Shown here: piece after piece, positions 19,061-27,233 of the stretch
Layout: each line of letters starts with the position of its first letter
Numbering within the stretch: position 1 is the stretch's first letter
NCBI GenBank assembly: GCA_965223985.1
Contig: OZ245030.1
Span: 1,302,001 to 1,366,000 of the forward strand
DNA from: JAPPKS01 sp963667895
Lineage (GTDB): Bacteria; Poribacteria; WGA-4E; PCPOR2b
DNA length: 64,000 bases
Reading direction: 5' to 3'
Position numbers and translations under genes: made by a program
The notes under the pieces: generated by a model
Databases searched by the model: none
The model's input: only the letters and a program-made list of their open reading frames with translations
What the model was told of the DNA's origin: nothing

Positions 19061-20140
19061 TCACGTGGTCCGATATCGATTTACATCGGTAGCTTCGACT
19101 ACTTCCTCACCCAGAGAAACACCTAACTTCTCCGCCCATTCTCGGGTACGTTCGTAGTAGATGGCGTCCGGTACATCAATGCCGTTAGCCAGGCGGTGCA
19201 TACGCGAACAGTGCTCAAAATCACCGGGAACCAGGACCTCGTCAAAGCCGGGTGCCGGCGGCGTGGCCTTGATATTGTCCAGGAATGCACGGACACCCCG
19301 CTGGTAGGCTTCCACAGACGTAAAAGCACTTATGTTAATCACCTGCATAAATATGCCGCCCACGTAGTCATCCTCACCATCAAAGTCTCCATGCTGCGCG
19401 CCAAGCAGACAGGTCAGCAGTGAAAGTGCGTAACCCTTGTGCCTACCAAATGGAAGCAGGGAACCTCCATCCCAATAATCTGCCGTCTTGACGCTGGGAT
19501 TCCCATGTTTATCAACAATGCACCCTTCTGGAACATCTTCGCCCTTACTGTCCGCGAACTCAATCTTTGCGCCGGCAATCACGCTTGTGGCGAAATCAAT
19601 AATGAACGGCGTATCATCACCGGTCGGAACACCTACGGCGATCGGGTTGGTCTCAAGCGCACCTTTTGCACCCCCGAAAGGCGTGACAAGGCCCTTGTCT
19701 ATCCCGCTGTAACCAACCGTGATTATACCAATGCACCCCGCTCGCGCAGCAACCTCTGCATACTCTCCCAGCCGACCGATATGCCCGGTGCGCAGAAAAC
19801 TCACACAGCAGACATCAGCCTGTTTGGCTTTCTCAATAGCCAAATCCATTGCTTTCCGTGCAATGTAGTGCCCAAAAGCCTTGTTCCCGTCAATGTGAAG
19901 CGTACTGGCTGTTTCTTTGACCACTTTCGGTTCGGCAGCCGGGTCAAGTCTCCCTTCTGAGATGTCCAGCAAATAGCGGGGGATGTGAAGCACGCCGTGC
20001 GAATCATGGCCGACAAGGTTGGAATTGACCAAGATTTCAGCAACGGTATCGGCAATATGGCGTGGCGCGCCCGCAGCCATGAACAACCGCCGCGCGATTG
20101 CATGCAGGTGGCTCGCTTGAAAATGATGCGTCGTTTCCAT
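19061..20140 (-). CDS. Ldh2-family malate/L-lactate-type dehydrogenase (paralogue A)
   Basis: A 359-residue paralogue of the gene at 17695-18771, similar over its full length, with the same GHDSHGVLHIPRY, GHIGRLGEY, ETNPIAVGVPTGDDTPFIIDFATS and GRHKGYALSLL segments. One change to note: the second copy has GGHKGYA where this one has GRHKGYA, within the nucleotide-binding region. It lies 26 bp after the amidohydrolase gene, which overlaps mobA, so the three form a probable operon. Together an amidohydrolase opening a lactone or ring and a 2-oxo-acid reductase would suit catabolism of a sugar acid; that is inference from the families. Confidence 0.9.
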   Translation of the reverse strand: METTHHFQASHLHAIARRLFMAAGAPRHIADTVAEILVNSNLVGHDSHGVLHIPRYLLDISEGRLDPAAEPKVVKETASTLHIDGNKAFGHYIARKAMDLAIEKAKQADVCCVSFLRTGHIGRLGEYAEVAARAGCIGIITVGYSGIDKGLVTPFGGAKGALETNPIAVGVPTGDDTPFIIDFATSVIAGAKIEFADSKGEDVPEGCIVDKHGNPSVKTADYWDGGSLLPFGRHKGYALSLLTCLLGAQHGDFDGEDDYVGGIFMQVINISAFTSVEAYQRGVRAFLDNIKATPPAPGFDEVLVPGDFEHCSRMHRLANGIDVPDAIYYERTREWAEKLGVSLGEEVVEATDVNRYRTT

Positions 20141-20166
20141 GTCCTATTGTGCCCCTTACAATGGTT

Positions 20167-21015
20167 TCACGATAACCTATAAAATTGAATGGCGTTGTCG
20201 TGGAATAGTTGGTTAATTTCATTGTCAGAATAGTCTCGCACCGCCCACTTTAGGGTATCGACCCACCGCGGATAATCCGTTGCGGCCGTCGAAACAGGCC
20301 AATCACTGCCATACATCACGCGCTCAAAACTGAAGCATTCTATCACATGCTCAATGTACGGCTTCATATCGTCTCGAGTCCAATTCTCGTGATCTGCTTC
20401 CGTTGCTAGACCAGAAATTTTGCAGACGACATTCGGAAATTTGGACAGCGTCTTTAATTCGCGCCTCCACGGGTCGAAGATTTGTTCCCTAATATCAGGC
20501 TTGGCAATGTGATCCAATATGAACTGAATATTCGGACACTGCTTCACCATCTGAATGGTATTGGCTAACTGTGGGTGACGGATACAGATGTCAAAGCTTA
20601 AACCAAATTCTTCCAGAATCTGCACCCCTTTTATGAAATTCCGCTGTACACAAAATTCAATGCTTTCGCCTTCAAGAACGTGACGGACGCCTTTGACTAA
20701 TTGAATATCAGCCAGTTTTTCGAGTACTGGTCTGACCTCCTCCCCATTATAAACGGGTGCTTCCGCTACAATTCCTTTAAGCCTGGAATCGTCTGTTGCC
20801 AGTGAAGCCACCCATTCTGCTTCCGCCACACCATCATACCCGCCGCATTGCACAAAGACCAGCGCTTCAATATTAATTTCACCATGGGCCGCGCGATATT
20901 CCGCTAACGCATGAGGCCTAGCCATTGATGGCGGTGCATCTTCAAGCCACGGATATCTCAACGCGCCTTGATCCCATAGGTGAACATGGGTATCAACAAT
21001 TGGTATATTTTTCAA
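20167..21015 (-). CDS. amidohydrolase_2 family hydrolase (lactonase-like)
   Basis: A 282-residue TIM-barrel metal-dependent hydrolase. The metal ligands are seen in VDTHVHLWD near the N-terminus, then HPQLANT, FILDHIAKP and the terminal YGSDWPVS. The layout matches the L-fuconolactonase/2-pyrone-4,6-dicarboxylate lactonase group, which open lactones in sugar or aromatic catabolism. Translation starts at a TTG (21015) inside the last codons of mobA; its TTGA overlaps the mobA TGA, and GGAAGGGG lies 7 bases upstream, a clear case of translational coupling. It is followed closely by an Ldh2 dehydrogenase gene. Confidence 0.87.
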   Translation of the reverse strand: MKNIPIVDTHVHLWDQGALRYPWLEDAPPSMARPHALAEYRAAHGEINIEALVFVQCGGYDGVAEAEWVASLATDDSRLKGIVAEAPVYNGEEVRPVLEKLADIQLVKGVRHVLEGESIEFCVQRNFIKGVQILEEFGLSFDICIRHPQLANTIQMVKQCPNIQFILDHIAKPDIREQIFDPWRRELKTLSKFPNVVCKISGLATEADHENWTRDDMKPYIEHVIECFSFERVMYGSDWPVSTAATDYPRWVDTLKWAVRDYSDNEINQLFHDNAIQFYRLS

Positions 21016-21653
21016 ATTTCAACCCCTTCCTGAGTATAATGATTTATCCGTCTCACGATGTTAAAATCTTCGGGAGTATTGATGTTAAAAAACGAACGCC
21101 CATGCGGATCGAATTGCCGCCATTCAGACGGCGGAACAACTCGAACAGAGATACGATTGTATAATGCGTGGACGCGCAATTCACCCTCTACGAACATCTG
21201 CTTGATGACAGACAAGCACTTCTTGGAATAGACGGCAGACAGTGTTTGAAATTTGGGGTCAGAGGAATCCGGATTCTCGACATATGGCACAACGGCATCG
21301 TCTTCGCCCAAGATTGTCGTCAAATAAGACAATAGTCTCGGCTGTAGCAACGGCATGTCACAAGCAACACAGATTACGGCGGGATTGTCCGCATGGGTGA
21401 GACCGGTATAAATGCCGCCCAATGCACCCATGTTTGGAAAAAGATCTGTATACATCCGCACGCCCAAATGCCCATACAGCGAGGGGGTGTTCGTAATCAG
21501 AAGGAGATTAGTTGCGGCAGATCGCATTTGACGAACCGTGTGCTCAATGAGCGTGGCACTGCCAAACCGCATCAGCGCCTTGGTCTGCCCCATTCGACGG
21601 CTGCTTCCGCCAGCGAGGATTATTCCTGTTGTGGAGTCCTTGACGGTTTGCAT
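21012..21653 (-). CDS. mobA: molybdenum cofactor guanylyltransferase (MobA-like)
   Basis: A 213-residue nucleotidyltransferase with the GT-A type motif ILAGGSSRRMGQTKAL at the N-terminus, the metal-binding CDMPLL about residue 100, and the C-terminal NINTPEDF typical of MobA. MobA transfers GMP from GTP to molybdopterin to form the bis-MGD cofactor. No other molybdenum cofactor gene or molybdoenzyme is in the window. It shares a 4-bp overlap with the amidohydrolase gene. MocA (CMP transfer) and other purine-pyrophosphorylase-like members are alternatives. Confidence 0.82.
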   Translation of the reverse strand: MQTVKDSTTGIILAGGSSRRMGQTKALMRFGSATLIEHTVRQMRSAATNLLLITNTPSLYGHLGVRMYTDLFPNMGALGGIYTGLTHADNPAVICVACDMPLLQPRLLSYLTTILGEDDAVVPYVENPDSSDPKFQTLSAVYSKKCLSVIKQMFVEGELRVHALYNRISVRVVPPSEWRQFDPHGRSFFNINTPEDFNIVRRINHYTQEGVEI

Positions 21654-21801
21654 GGTATAGGTTTCATCATATCATTCCCGTCTAGCCGCGTCAATAGAAA
21701 ATCTACAATATCACAAATCATCATTGACGGATTAAAACTATTCTGATAGGCTGCAACTACCTTGATTCCTGAGTTCAATCTCTCATTGTAAGGGAAGACT
21801 A

Positions 21802-22644
21802 ATGCAGATTGGAATTTTCGCGAAGACGTTCATTCGCCCAACACTCGAGGAAAACTTGGATGCTGTCAAAGCACACGGATTAAGTTGTGTTCAATTCAAC
21901 ATGGTGTGCGCAGGATTGCCGTCTATGCCTGACTGCATAAAAATCGAACACTGCGACGCCATCCGCCGGGAGATGTCATCGCGGGACATTACGATGGCGG
22001 CAGTGTCCGGTACGTTTAACATGATTCACCCCGATGTTCAGAATCGCCGCACCGGGCTAAAACGGCTGCGCGAACTCGCATCGGTATGCGGACAGCTCGG
22101 CACATCGGTAATCACGCTGTGCACCGGCACGCGGGATCCCGAAAACATGTGGCGTCGTCACCCTGAAAACGACTCGCCGCAGGCATGGAAAGACCTACTC
22201 GAATCGATGAGGGAAGCATTGCAAATTGCGGAGGCACACGGCGTCACACTGGCCTTTGAACCCGAAGTGTCGAACGTGGTGGATTCAGCGAGACAAGGCC
22301 GCCGTCTGCTTGATAAGATGCAGTCGCCGTACTTGAAAGTGGTGATGGATGCCGCCAACATCTTTCACACTGGTGAACTCCCACGCATGCGCGAAATCCT
22401 TGACGAGGCGTTTGCCTTGTTAGGCGATGATATCGTTATTGCACATGCCAAAGACTTGAGCCGTGACGGTGAAGCAGGGGGTGAAGCAGCCGGCCGAGGT
22501 ATGTTGGATTACGATTATTATCTGTCTCTGCTACACAAAGTTGGATTCGACGGCCCCTTGATTCTTCACGGCCTCAGGGAAGTAGAGGTGGAGGAATGTG
22601 TGGATTTCCTCTGTGGGAAACTTCAGGGTATTGATACGAATTGA
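21802..22644 (+). CDS. sugar phosphate isomerase/epimerase family TIM barrel
   Basis: A 280-residue xylose-isomerase-like (AP_endonuc_2) TIM barrel. The metal and substrate residues appear in FEPEVSNVV, VVMDAANIF, AHAKDLS and the C-terminal LILHGL. Members isomerise or epimerise sugars and inositols (IolE, hydroxypyruvate isomerase, D-tagatose epimerase). TAAGGGA precedes the ATG at 21802. It is divergent from mobA and about 120 bp before the hisI promoter region, so it is probably transcribed alone. Substrate unknown. Confidence 0.85.
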   Translation: MQIGIFAKTFIRPTLEENLDAVKAHGLSCVQFNMVCAGLPSMPDCIKIEHCDAIRREMSSRDITMAAVSGTFNMIHPDVQNRRTGLKRLRELASVCGQLGTSVITLCTGTRDPENMWRRHPENDSPQAWKDLLESMREALQIAEAHGVTLAFEPEVSNVVDSARQGRRLLDKMQSPYLKVVMDAANIFHTGELPRMREILDEAFALLGDDIVIAHAKDLSRDGEAGGEAAGRGMLDYDYYLSLLHKVGFDGPLILHGLREVEVEECVDFLCGKLQGIDTN

Positions 22645-22761
22645 TACTCTTATTTTCTGTCATTTGTGTTTATATTTACACATAACCCGTTGGGGTAATT
22701 GCTCTTTTTCAAACTGGCTCTAAGAAAGATAGGTTAAAGTTTGCGAGCTTCCAGTTTTTCC

Positions 22762-22788
22762 TTGACACACAAATCCTAGTTATGATAC
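22762..22788 (+). promoter_or_regulatory. putative promoter of the hisI-trpE-trpG unit
   Basis: A perfect TTGACA at 22762-22767 is followed after 15 bases by TGATAC (22783-22788). Spacing is short, but no better -10 element is present and the structured leader begins about 10 bases later. Confidence 0.4.
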
Positions 22789-22798
22789 CCTTTCACAA

Positions 22799-22988
22799 TT
22801 TCGTAACGAAAGGCAAGGCTGATGAAATTCGAGAATTTCCTCCTCCATTCCGATGTGGCAACACACGGCTGGCATTGGTGGCATACAAGCTGGAATGGGA
22901 GGGGTATGCCTTTGCTGAAATAGATTTCGCATTCAATTTGATAAATGTAAGCCGTAGGCATACACACCCGTTGTCTACGGCTTTTTTT
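22799..22988 (+). ncRNA. structured leader RNA (candidate riboswitch/attenuator) before hisI
   Basis: The roughly 190-nt leader can form a row of helices: TTTCG/CGAAA (22799-22811); GAAATT/AATTTC closing a CGAG tetraloop (22824-22839); and a 12-bp stem with one bulged G pairing 22840-22851 with 22892-22904, which encloses a TGTG-GCAA-CACA hairpin with a GNRA-type loop (22854-22865). GTATGCC at 22904-22910 is complementary both to GGCATAC inside the big loop (22880-22886, a pseudoknot-like pairing) and to GGCATAC in the terminator (22957-22963). The two pairings exclude each other, which is the logic of a transcription attenuator. I do not recognise a known riboswitch class; T-box, TPP, cobalamin and c-di-GMP motifs are absent. 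Pairings are hand-found, not computed. Confidence 0.6.
22950..22988 (+). terminator. intrinsic terminator in the hisI leader
   Basis: AGCCGTAG (22950-22957) pairs perfectly with CTACGGCT (22975-22982) and is followed directly by a run of seven T. It ends about 27 bases before the hisI start, so it would stop transcription ahead of the operon unless its 5' arm is captured by the upstream GTATGCC. Confidence 0.75.
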
Positions 22989-23015
22989 ATGTCAACTGTT
23001 AGGAGGGAAATGACG

Positions 23016-23399
23016 ATGCAAATCCTCGATGAACTCAAATTCGATTCAAACGGACTAATACCCGCGATTATTCAAGATTTCGAGAACAACGACGTATTAA
23101 TGATGGGTTACATGAACCGTGAAGCGGTGCAGCGAACGCTCGAATCTGGTCATGCCACGTTCTGGAGTCGCTCTCGCCAGAAGTACTGGGTAAAGGGGGA
23201 GACTTCAGGACACACCCAAGATATGCGATCGCTCGCTTTTGATTGCGACGCCGACACCCTACTCATTAAGGTTGAGCAGAAAGGCGGGGCGTGCCACGAA
23301 GGGTACCGCTCTTGTTTTTTCCGGGTAGTCTCCCCCAACGGCAATTCTACACGTATTGTTGGTACAAAGGTTTTTGACCCGGACACCGTTTATTCGTAA
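23016..23399 (+). CDS. hisI: phosphoribosyl-AMP cyclohydrolase HisI
   Basis: A 127-residue single-domain HisI; no HisE pyrophosphohydrolase domain is fused. Family motifs are DVLMMGYMN, ATFWSRSRQKYWVKGETSGH, DCDADTLL and KGGACHEGYRSCFF; the Asp triplet and Cys residues bind Mg2+ and Zn2+. It hydrolyses N1-(phosphoribosyl)-AMP in step three of histidine synthesis. AGGAGGG at 23001-23007 is 8 bases before ATG 23016 but only 2 before ATG 23010, which decides for 23016. The gene leads a unit with trpE and trpG, an unusual mix of histidine and tryptophan genes, behind a structured leader with terminator. Confidence 0.94.
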   Translation: MQILDELKFDSNGLIPAIIQDFENNDVLMMGYMNREAVQRTLESGHATFWSRSRQKYWVKGETSGHTQDMRSLAFDCDADTLLIKVEQKGGACHEGYRSCFFRVVSPNGNSTRIVGTKVFDPDTVYS

Positions 23400-23477
23400 C
23401 CGTGTGGGAGCAGTTTTATGACCGCAATCATCGCATTCATTTGACTGGGCGCCCACAGCTTGCAAGGAGACTTCACT

Positions 23478-24962
23478 ATGTATTACCCGACTTTGGAAGA
23501 TTTTCGGGAAAAAGCGCAACACGGCAATTTGATTCCCGTTTACAAATCTATCTTGGCGGACATGGAGACCCCTGTATCCGCATTTTACAAAATCGGTGGC
23601 GATGAGTACGCTTTCCTTCTGGAAAGCGTCGAAGGGGGTGAAAATCTCGCGCGATACTCCTTTCTCGGCACGAATCCCTCTATCCTGTTTCAGAGCAAGG
23701 GGACTCAGGTAAAAACCACAGACGTGCGAACCGGCAAAACCGTCGAGTGTGAATCAATGGACGCACTCACACAACTCGAAGCACTGATGAATCGCTATCA
23801 GCCGGTTCACGTCGAAGGATTACCGCATTTCCACGGCGGGGTGGTGGGCTACCTCAGTTATGATGTCGTGCGGTTTGTCGAAGAACTTCCAGATAACACG
23901 GATGACGACAGGGATTTACCCGATTGCCTATTCATGACCGCCGATACGCTCTTGGTCTTCGACCATGTGAACCACCGGATTAAAGTCATCGCCAACGCGC
24001 ACATTTATGACGATGTTGATGCAGCGTATACGGATGCGCTCAATCGAATCGATCTGTCGATTGCGAAACTCAAGCGTCCGCTTCGCATGAATCCCAACAT
24101 GGAAGCAGCGAAGAATAACACCGAAACACAGATTACATCGAATTTCACGAAAGCAGGCTACGAATCGGTAATCCTTCGCGCAAAGGAGTACGTCGCGGCG
24201 GGGGACATCATTCAAGTCGTTCCGTCACAGCGGTTCAGCCTCCCAATCTCTGTTGATGCCTTTGAGGTCTACCGTGCGCTCCGCACGGTTAATCCCTCAC
24301 CCTACATGTACCATCTTAAATTCGGCGACCTCCAGCTCGTTGGAGCATCTCCGGAGATGATGGTGCGTGTTGAGAATGGTCTTGTAGAGACGCGCCCAAT
24401 AGCCGGAACAAGACCTCGTGGGCAAACCCCTGCTGAAGATGACGCACTCGCTGAGGAGTTGCTCGCTGATTCGAAAGAACGAGCGGAACATGTGATGCTC
24501 GTTGACCTAGGTCGAAACGACCTTGGCCGCGTCTGCGAATACCATACCGTTCGCGTGAGCGAAATGATGGTCATCGAACGCTATTCGCATGTGATGCACA
24601 TCGTCTCGCACGTCGAAGGGCAGTTGCGAGAGGGACAGACCGCTTTTGACGTAATTCGTGCCTGTCTCCCCGCCGGAACGCTGTCAGGAGCACCGAAGAT
24701 TCGGGCGATGGAGATTATTGAGGAGCTTGAGCCGACTAGGCGGGGACCTTACGGGGGAGCTGTCGGTTACTTCAGTTTCTCCGGTAGCGCAGATACAGCG
24801 ATTACGATTCGCACGCTCGTCGTCAAGGACGGAGTTGCCTACGTTCAAGCGGGCGGTGGAATCGTTGCAGACTCTGTACCCGAAATCGAATACGAGGAAA
24901 CACTGAACAAAGCGCGGGCGGTGTTAAGAGCTATAGAATTAGCGGAAGCGGGATTGGAGTAA
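23478..24962 (+). CDS. trpE: anthranilate synthase component I TrpE
   Basis: A 494-residue chorismate-utilising enzyme. The N-terminal domain has LLESVEGGENLARYSFLG, the LLES motif that binds tryptophan for feedback inhibition. The C-terminal domain shows VVPSQRF, SPEMMVRVENG, RPIAGTRPRG, ELLADSKERAEHVMLVDLGRND and the GAPKIRAMEIIEELEP catalytic segment. With TrpG ammonia it converts chorismate to anthranilate. ATG 23478 follows AAGGAG; it sits 78 bp after hisI and 37 bp before trpG, so all three are likely co-transcribed. The retained LLES motif argues for TrpE over p-aminobenzoate synthase PabB. Confidence 0.95.
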   Translation: MYYPTLEDFREKAQHGNLIPVYKSILADMETPVSAFYKIGGDEYAFLLESVEGGENLARYSFLGTNPSILFQSKGTQVKTTDVRTGKTVECESMDALTQLEALMNRYQPVHVEGLPHFHGGVVGYLSYDVVRFVEELPDNTDDDRDLPDCLFMTADTLLVFDHVNHRIKVIANAHIYDDVDAAYTDALNRIDLSIAKLKRPLRMNPNMEAAKNNTETQITSNFTKAGYESVILRAKEYVAAGDIIQVVPSQRFSLPISVDAFEVYRALRTVNPSPYMYHLKFGDLQLVGASPEMMVRVENGLVETRPIAGTRPRGQTPAEDDALAEELLADSKERAEHVMLVDLGRNDLGRVCEYHTVRVSEMMVIERYSHVMHIVSHVEGQLREGQTAFDVIRACLPAGTLSGAPKIRAMEIIEELEPTRRGPYGGAVGYFSFSGSADTAITIRTLVVKDGVAYVQAGGGIVADSVPEIEYEETLNKARAVLRAIELAEAGLE

Positions 24963-24999
24963 CGATCTATTAGATGGGAAAACAAGATGAGGAACAACA

Positions 25000-25563
25000 A
25001 TGGTACTCATGATTGACAACTACGACTCATTCACCTACAACCTCGTCCAATATCTCGGGGAGTTAGGGGCGAATCTTGTCGTCCATCGTAACGACAAAAT
25101 CACAATTGACCAGATTGAAGACATCGCACCTGAAAGGATTGTAATCTCCCCAGGTCCCCGCACGCCACGGGAGGCAGGCATTTCCTGTGAGTTGATTCGT
25201 TATTTTGCCGGACGTATGCCGCTTCTCGGCGTTTGCCTGGGGCATCAGTGCATTGGCGACGCCTTCGGTGGCGAGGTTGTCCGCGCCGAGCGGTTAATGC
25301 ACGGTAAAACATCAATGATTCACCACAACGGCGTAGAAATTTTCGACGCGCTGGAAAACCCGTTTGAGGCAACACGCTACCATTCACTCATCGTGAAAAA
25401 AGAGACGCTGCCAGACTGTTTTGACCTCACGGCGTGGACGGACCAGGACGAGATTATGGGCATCCGGCACAAAGACCTTCCAATCTGGGGTGTACAATTT
25501 CATCCGGAGTCAATTCTAACAAACGCCGGAAAACCGCTATTACGAAATTTCTTGCATATCTAA
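25000..25563 (+). CDS. trpG: anthranilate synthase component II (glutamine amidotransferase) TrpG
   Basis: A 187-residue class I glutamine amidotransferase. The catalytic Cys79 is in LLGVCLGHQCIG, the oxyanion region in SPGPRTPREAG, and the His/Glu of the triad in GVQFHPESI near residue 168. It supplies ammonia to TrpE. In many bacteria one such subunit serves both anthranilate and p-aminobenzoate synthase; that cannot be excluded. The remaining trp genes are not in this window. Confidence 0.95.
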   Translation: MVLMIDNYDSFTYNLVQYLGELGANLVVHRNDKITIDQIEDIAPERIVISPGPRTPREAGISCELIRYFAGRMPLLGVCLGHQCIGDAFGGEVVRAERLMHGKTSMIHHNGVEIFDALENPFEATRYHSLIVKKETLPDCFDLTAWTDQDEIMGIRHKDLPIWGVQFHPESILTNAGKPLLRNFLHI

Positions 25564-25651
25564 CAAATGTTTCTGGATTTAACCCCTCTTTTTTGATATA
25601 GTATCATACATAACAGGGTCCCCAAACTTCAATTAATGACGGACAATTCAG

Positions 25652-27058
25652 ATGCCGGACTTTAAGAACATCAACGAACACCTCGTTCAGAAATTCTGGG
25701 AACATCAACGCTTTTTCGACTTTGAATTGAAGGCGACGGACGGACGTGCCTTGCAAGTGTTGAAACCCGGCAAGTGGAATCATGACGAGGGACCTGATTT
25801 CGCCGGGGCCGAGATTCTCATCAATGGAAAATTGTTAACCGGCGATGTCGAGATTCACGTCCGATCGTCGGAATGGTATGATCACAAGCATCATCTCGAC
25901 TCGAGATACAATCGCGCTGTATTACATGTTGTCTTTTGGGATGACGATATTAACCTGCGATCCCGGACTCAAAACGGTAATCGGATTCCGACGTTAGAAC
26001 TGTCCCACCGGCTCGATACACCGTTGGTGGAACTAATTGACGAATTCATGAATCCGGAAGCGAAGCAGGTTGAATGCCGGATTACAGGTCGAAGGCTAAA
26101 GATTGAACCGCTGAAATCGGTTTTCGATCAACTCGGACAAGAGCGGCTCATCGCAAATAAAGAGGCGATGCGAGCGCTGCGCGTTTCGGTCGATTTTGAG
26201 CAACTGCTCTACGAGGGAATTATGGACGCGTTGGGATTTTCACAAAATCGAGAATCATTTCGGGAATTGGCGCAGCGCGTTCCCATCGCACAACTGATGG
26301 GCAAGTCGAATGAGGCGATTCAAGCGATTCTGCTCGGTGTTGCGGGCTTGCTCCCCTCGCAATCTTCGCTTCCCCATCCCAGCGAGGCTGAAACACCGTT
26401 CGTATCTCGGTTAGAATCGCTATGGGCTTCTTCCGCGCAATACGAAAATTCCAATCGAATGTCGGCGGATGTATGGCGGTTCGGAAACACTCGACCGCCG
26501 AACTTCCCCACTCGCCGCATCGCCGCGATGGCTATGCTGATTAGTTCCCGGACAGATAGCTTGATGGCGGAGTTCGTTTCCCATATCGAAGCCGCAGCAA
26601 CAACTAACAAAAGGGGCTTGCAACGGATACGTCGTGAGTTGTGCGAGTTATTGATGCTCCCAGCAATCGGTTACTGGGCAAGCCACTCGCGTTTTGGAAA
26701 AGGAATTGCAAAAAAGGGGACAGTATTTATAGGAAAAGATCGCGCTTCTGAAATCATCATCAACAAACTGCTGCCGCTCGCGCTTGTATGGGCGGAAGAG
26801 TCGCAGAGTTCCAAATTGTCTGACGCGGTTCAAAAACTCTACGACCATCATCCAAAGGTAGAGGGTGACACTACCACCAAAAAGATTGCCGCCCAAATCT
26901 TCACCAAACAACAGCCAATTCAGAGCATCTCTCCCTCCGCCAAAAAGCAACAGGGGGCGATCTATCTCCACAAAAACTTCTGCAGCAGCCAACTCTGCGA
27001 GCTCTGTCCGATTCTCAACAGCGGCGGGGTGGACGAAAACATCCCTGCCAAACCATAA
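25652..27058 (+). CDS. DUF2851 family protein
   Basis: A 468-residue protein recognised as DUF2851 from its N-terminal block: FWEHQRF, then LKPGKWNHDEGPDFAGAEI, GDVEIHVRSSEWYDHKHHLD and NRAVLHVVFWDDD. The acidic and His residues there (GDVEIHV, DWxxH-like) resemble a PD-(D/E)XK nuclease-like core, but the function of the family is unknown to me. The C-terminus has a Cys cluster (CSSQLCELCPILN) that could bind metal or an Fe-S cluster, a usual feature of the family. It starts 88 bp after trpG and may be read from the same transcript, with no clear functional link. Confidence 0.82.
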   Translation: MPDFKNINEHLVQKFWEHQRFFDFELKATDGRALQVLKPGKWNHDEGPDFAGAEILINGKLLTGDVEIHVRSSEWYDHKHHLDSRYNRAVLHVVFWDDDINLRSRTQNGNRIPTLELSHRLDTPLVELIDEFMNPEAKQVECRITGRRLKIEPLKSVFDQLGQERLIANKEAMRALRVSVDFEQLLYEGIMDALGFSQNRESFRELAQRVPIAQLMGKSNEAIQAILLGVAGLLPSQSSLPHPSEAETPFVSRLESLWASSAQYENSNRMSADVWRFGNTRPPNFPTRRIAAMAMLISSRTDSLMAEFVSHIEAAATTNKRGLQRIRRELCELLMLPAIGYWASHSRFGKGIAKKGTVFIGKDRASEIIINKLLPLALVWAEESQSSKLSDAVQKLYDHHPKVEGDTTTKKIAAQIFTKQQPIQSISPSAKKQQGAIYLHKNFCSSQLCELCPILNSGGVDENIPAKP

Positions 27059-27233
27059 AGTGTCGACAGAAACAATTGGGTAAGTTCTGGTGTCGCCACA
27101 CTCGATTAATCTAGTGCGTTAACCCCACATGCGGGCGGATAGCACACCTAACGCGGAGAGTAAATTTTCAGATTTGAATCGGAAAAACGCATTTTCCGTA
27201 TGACTCGATTGCTGGGTTGAGAGAAGACGTTAT

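Noticed and set aside
22815..22840. Hammerhead ribozyme core (CTGATGA followed by a small stem)
   Set aside because: The CTGATGA and the AATT-type stem are present, but the GAAA core strand that must follow stem II and the cleavage-site GTC are absent in the right places.
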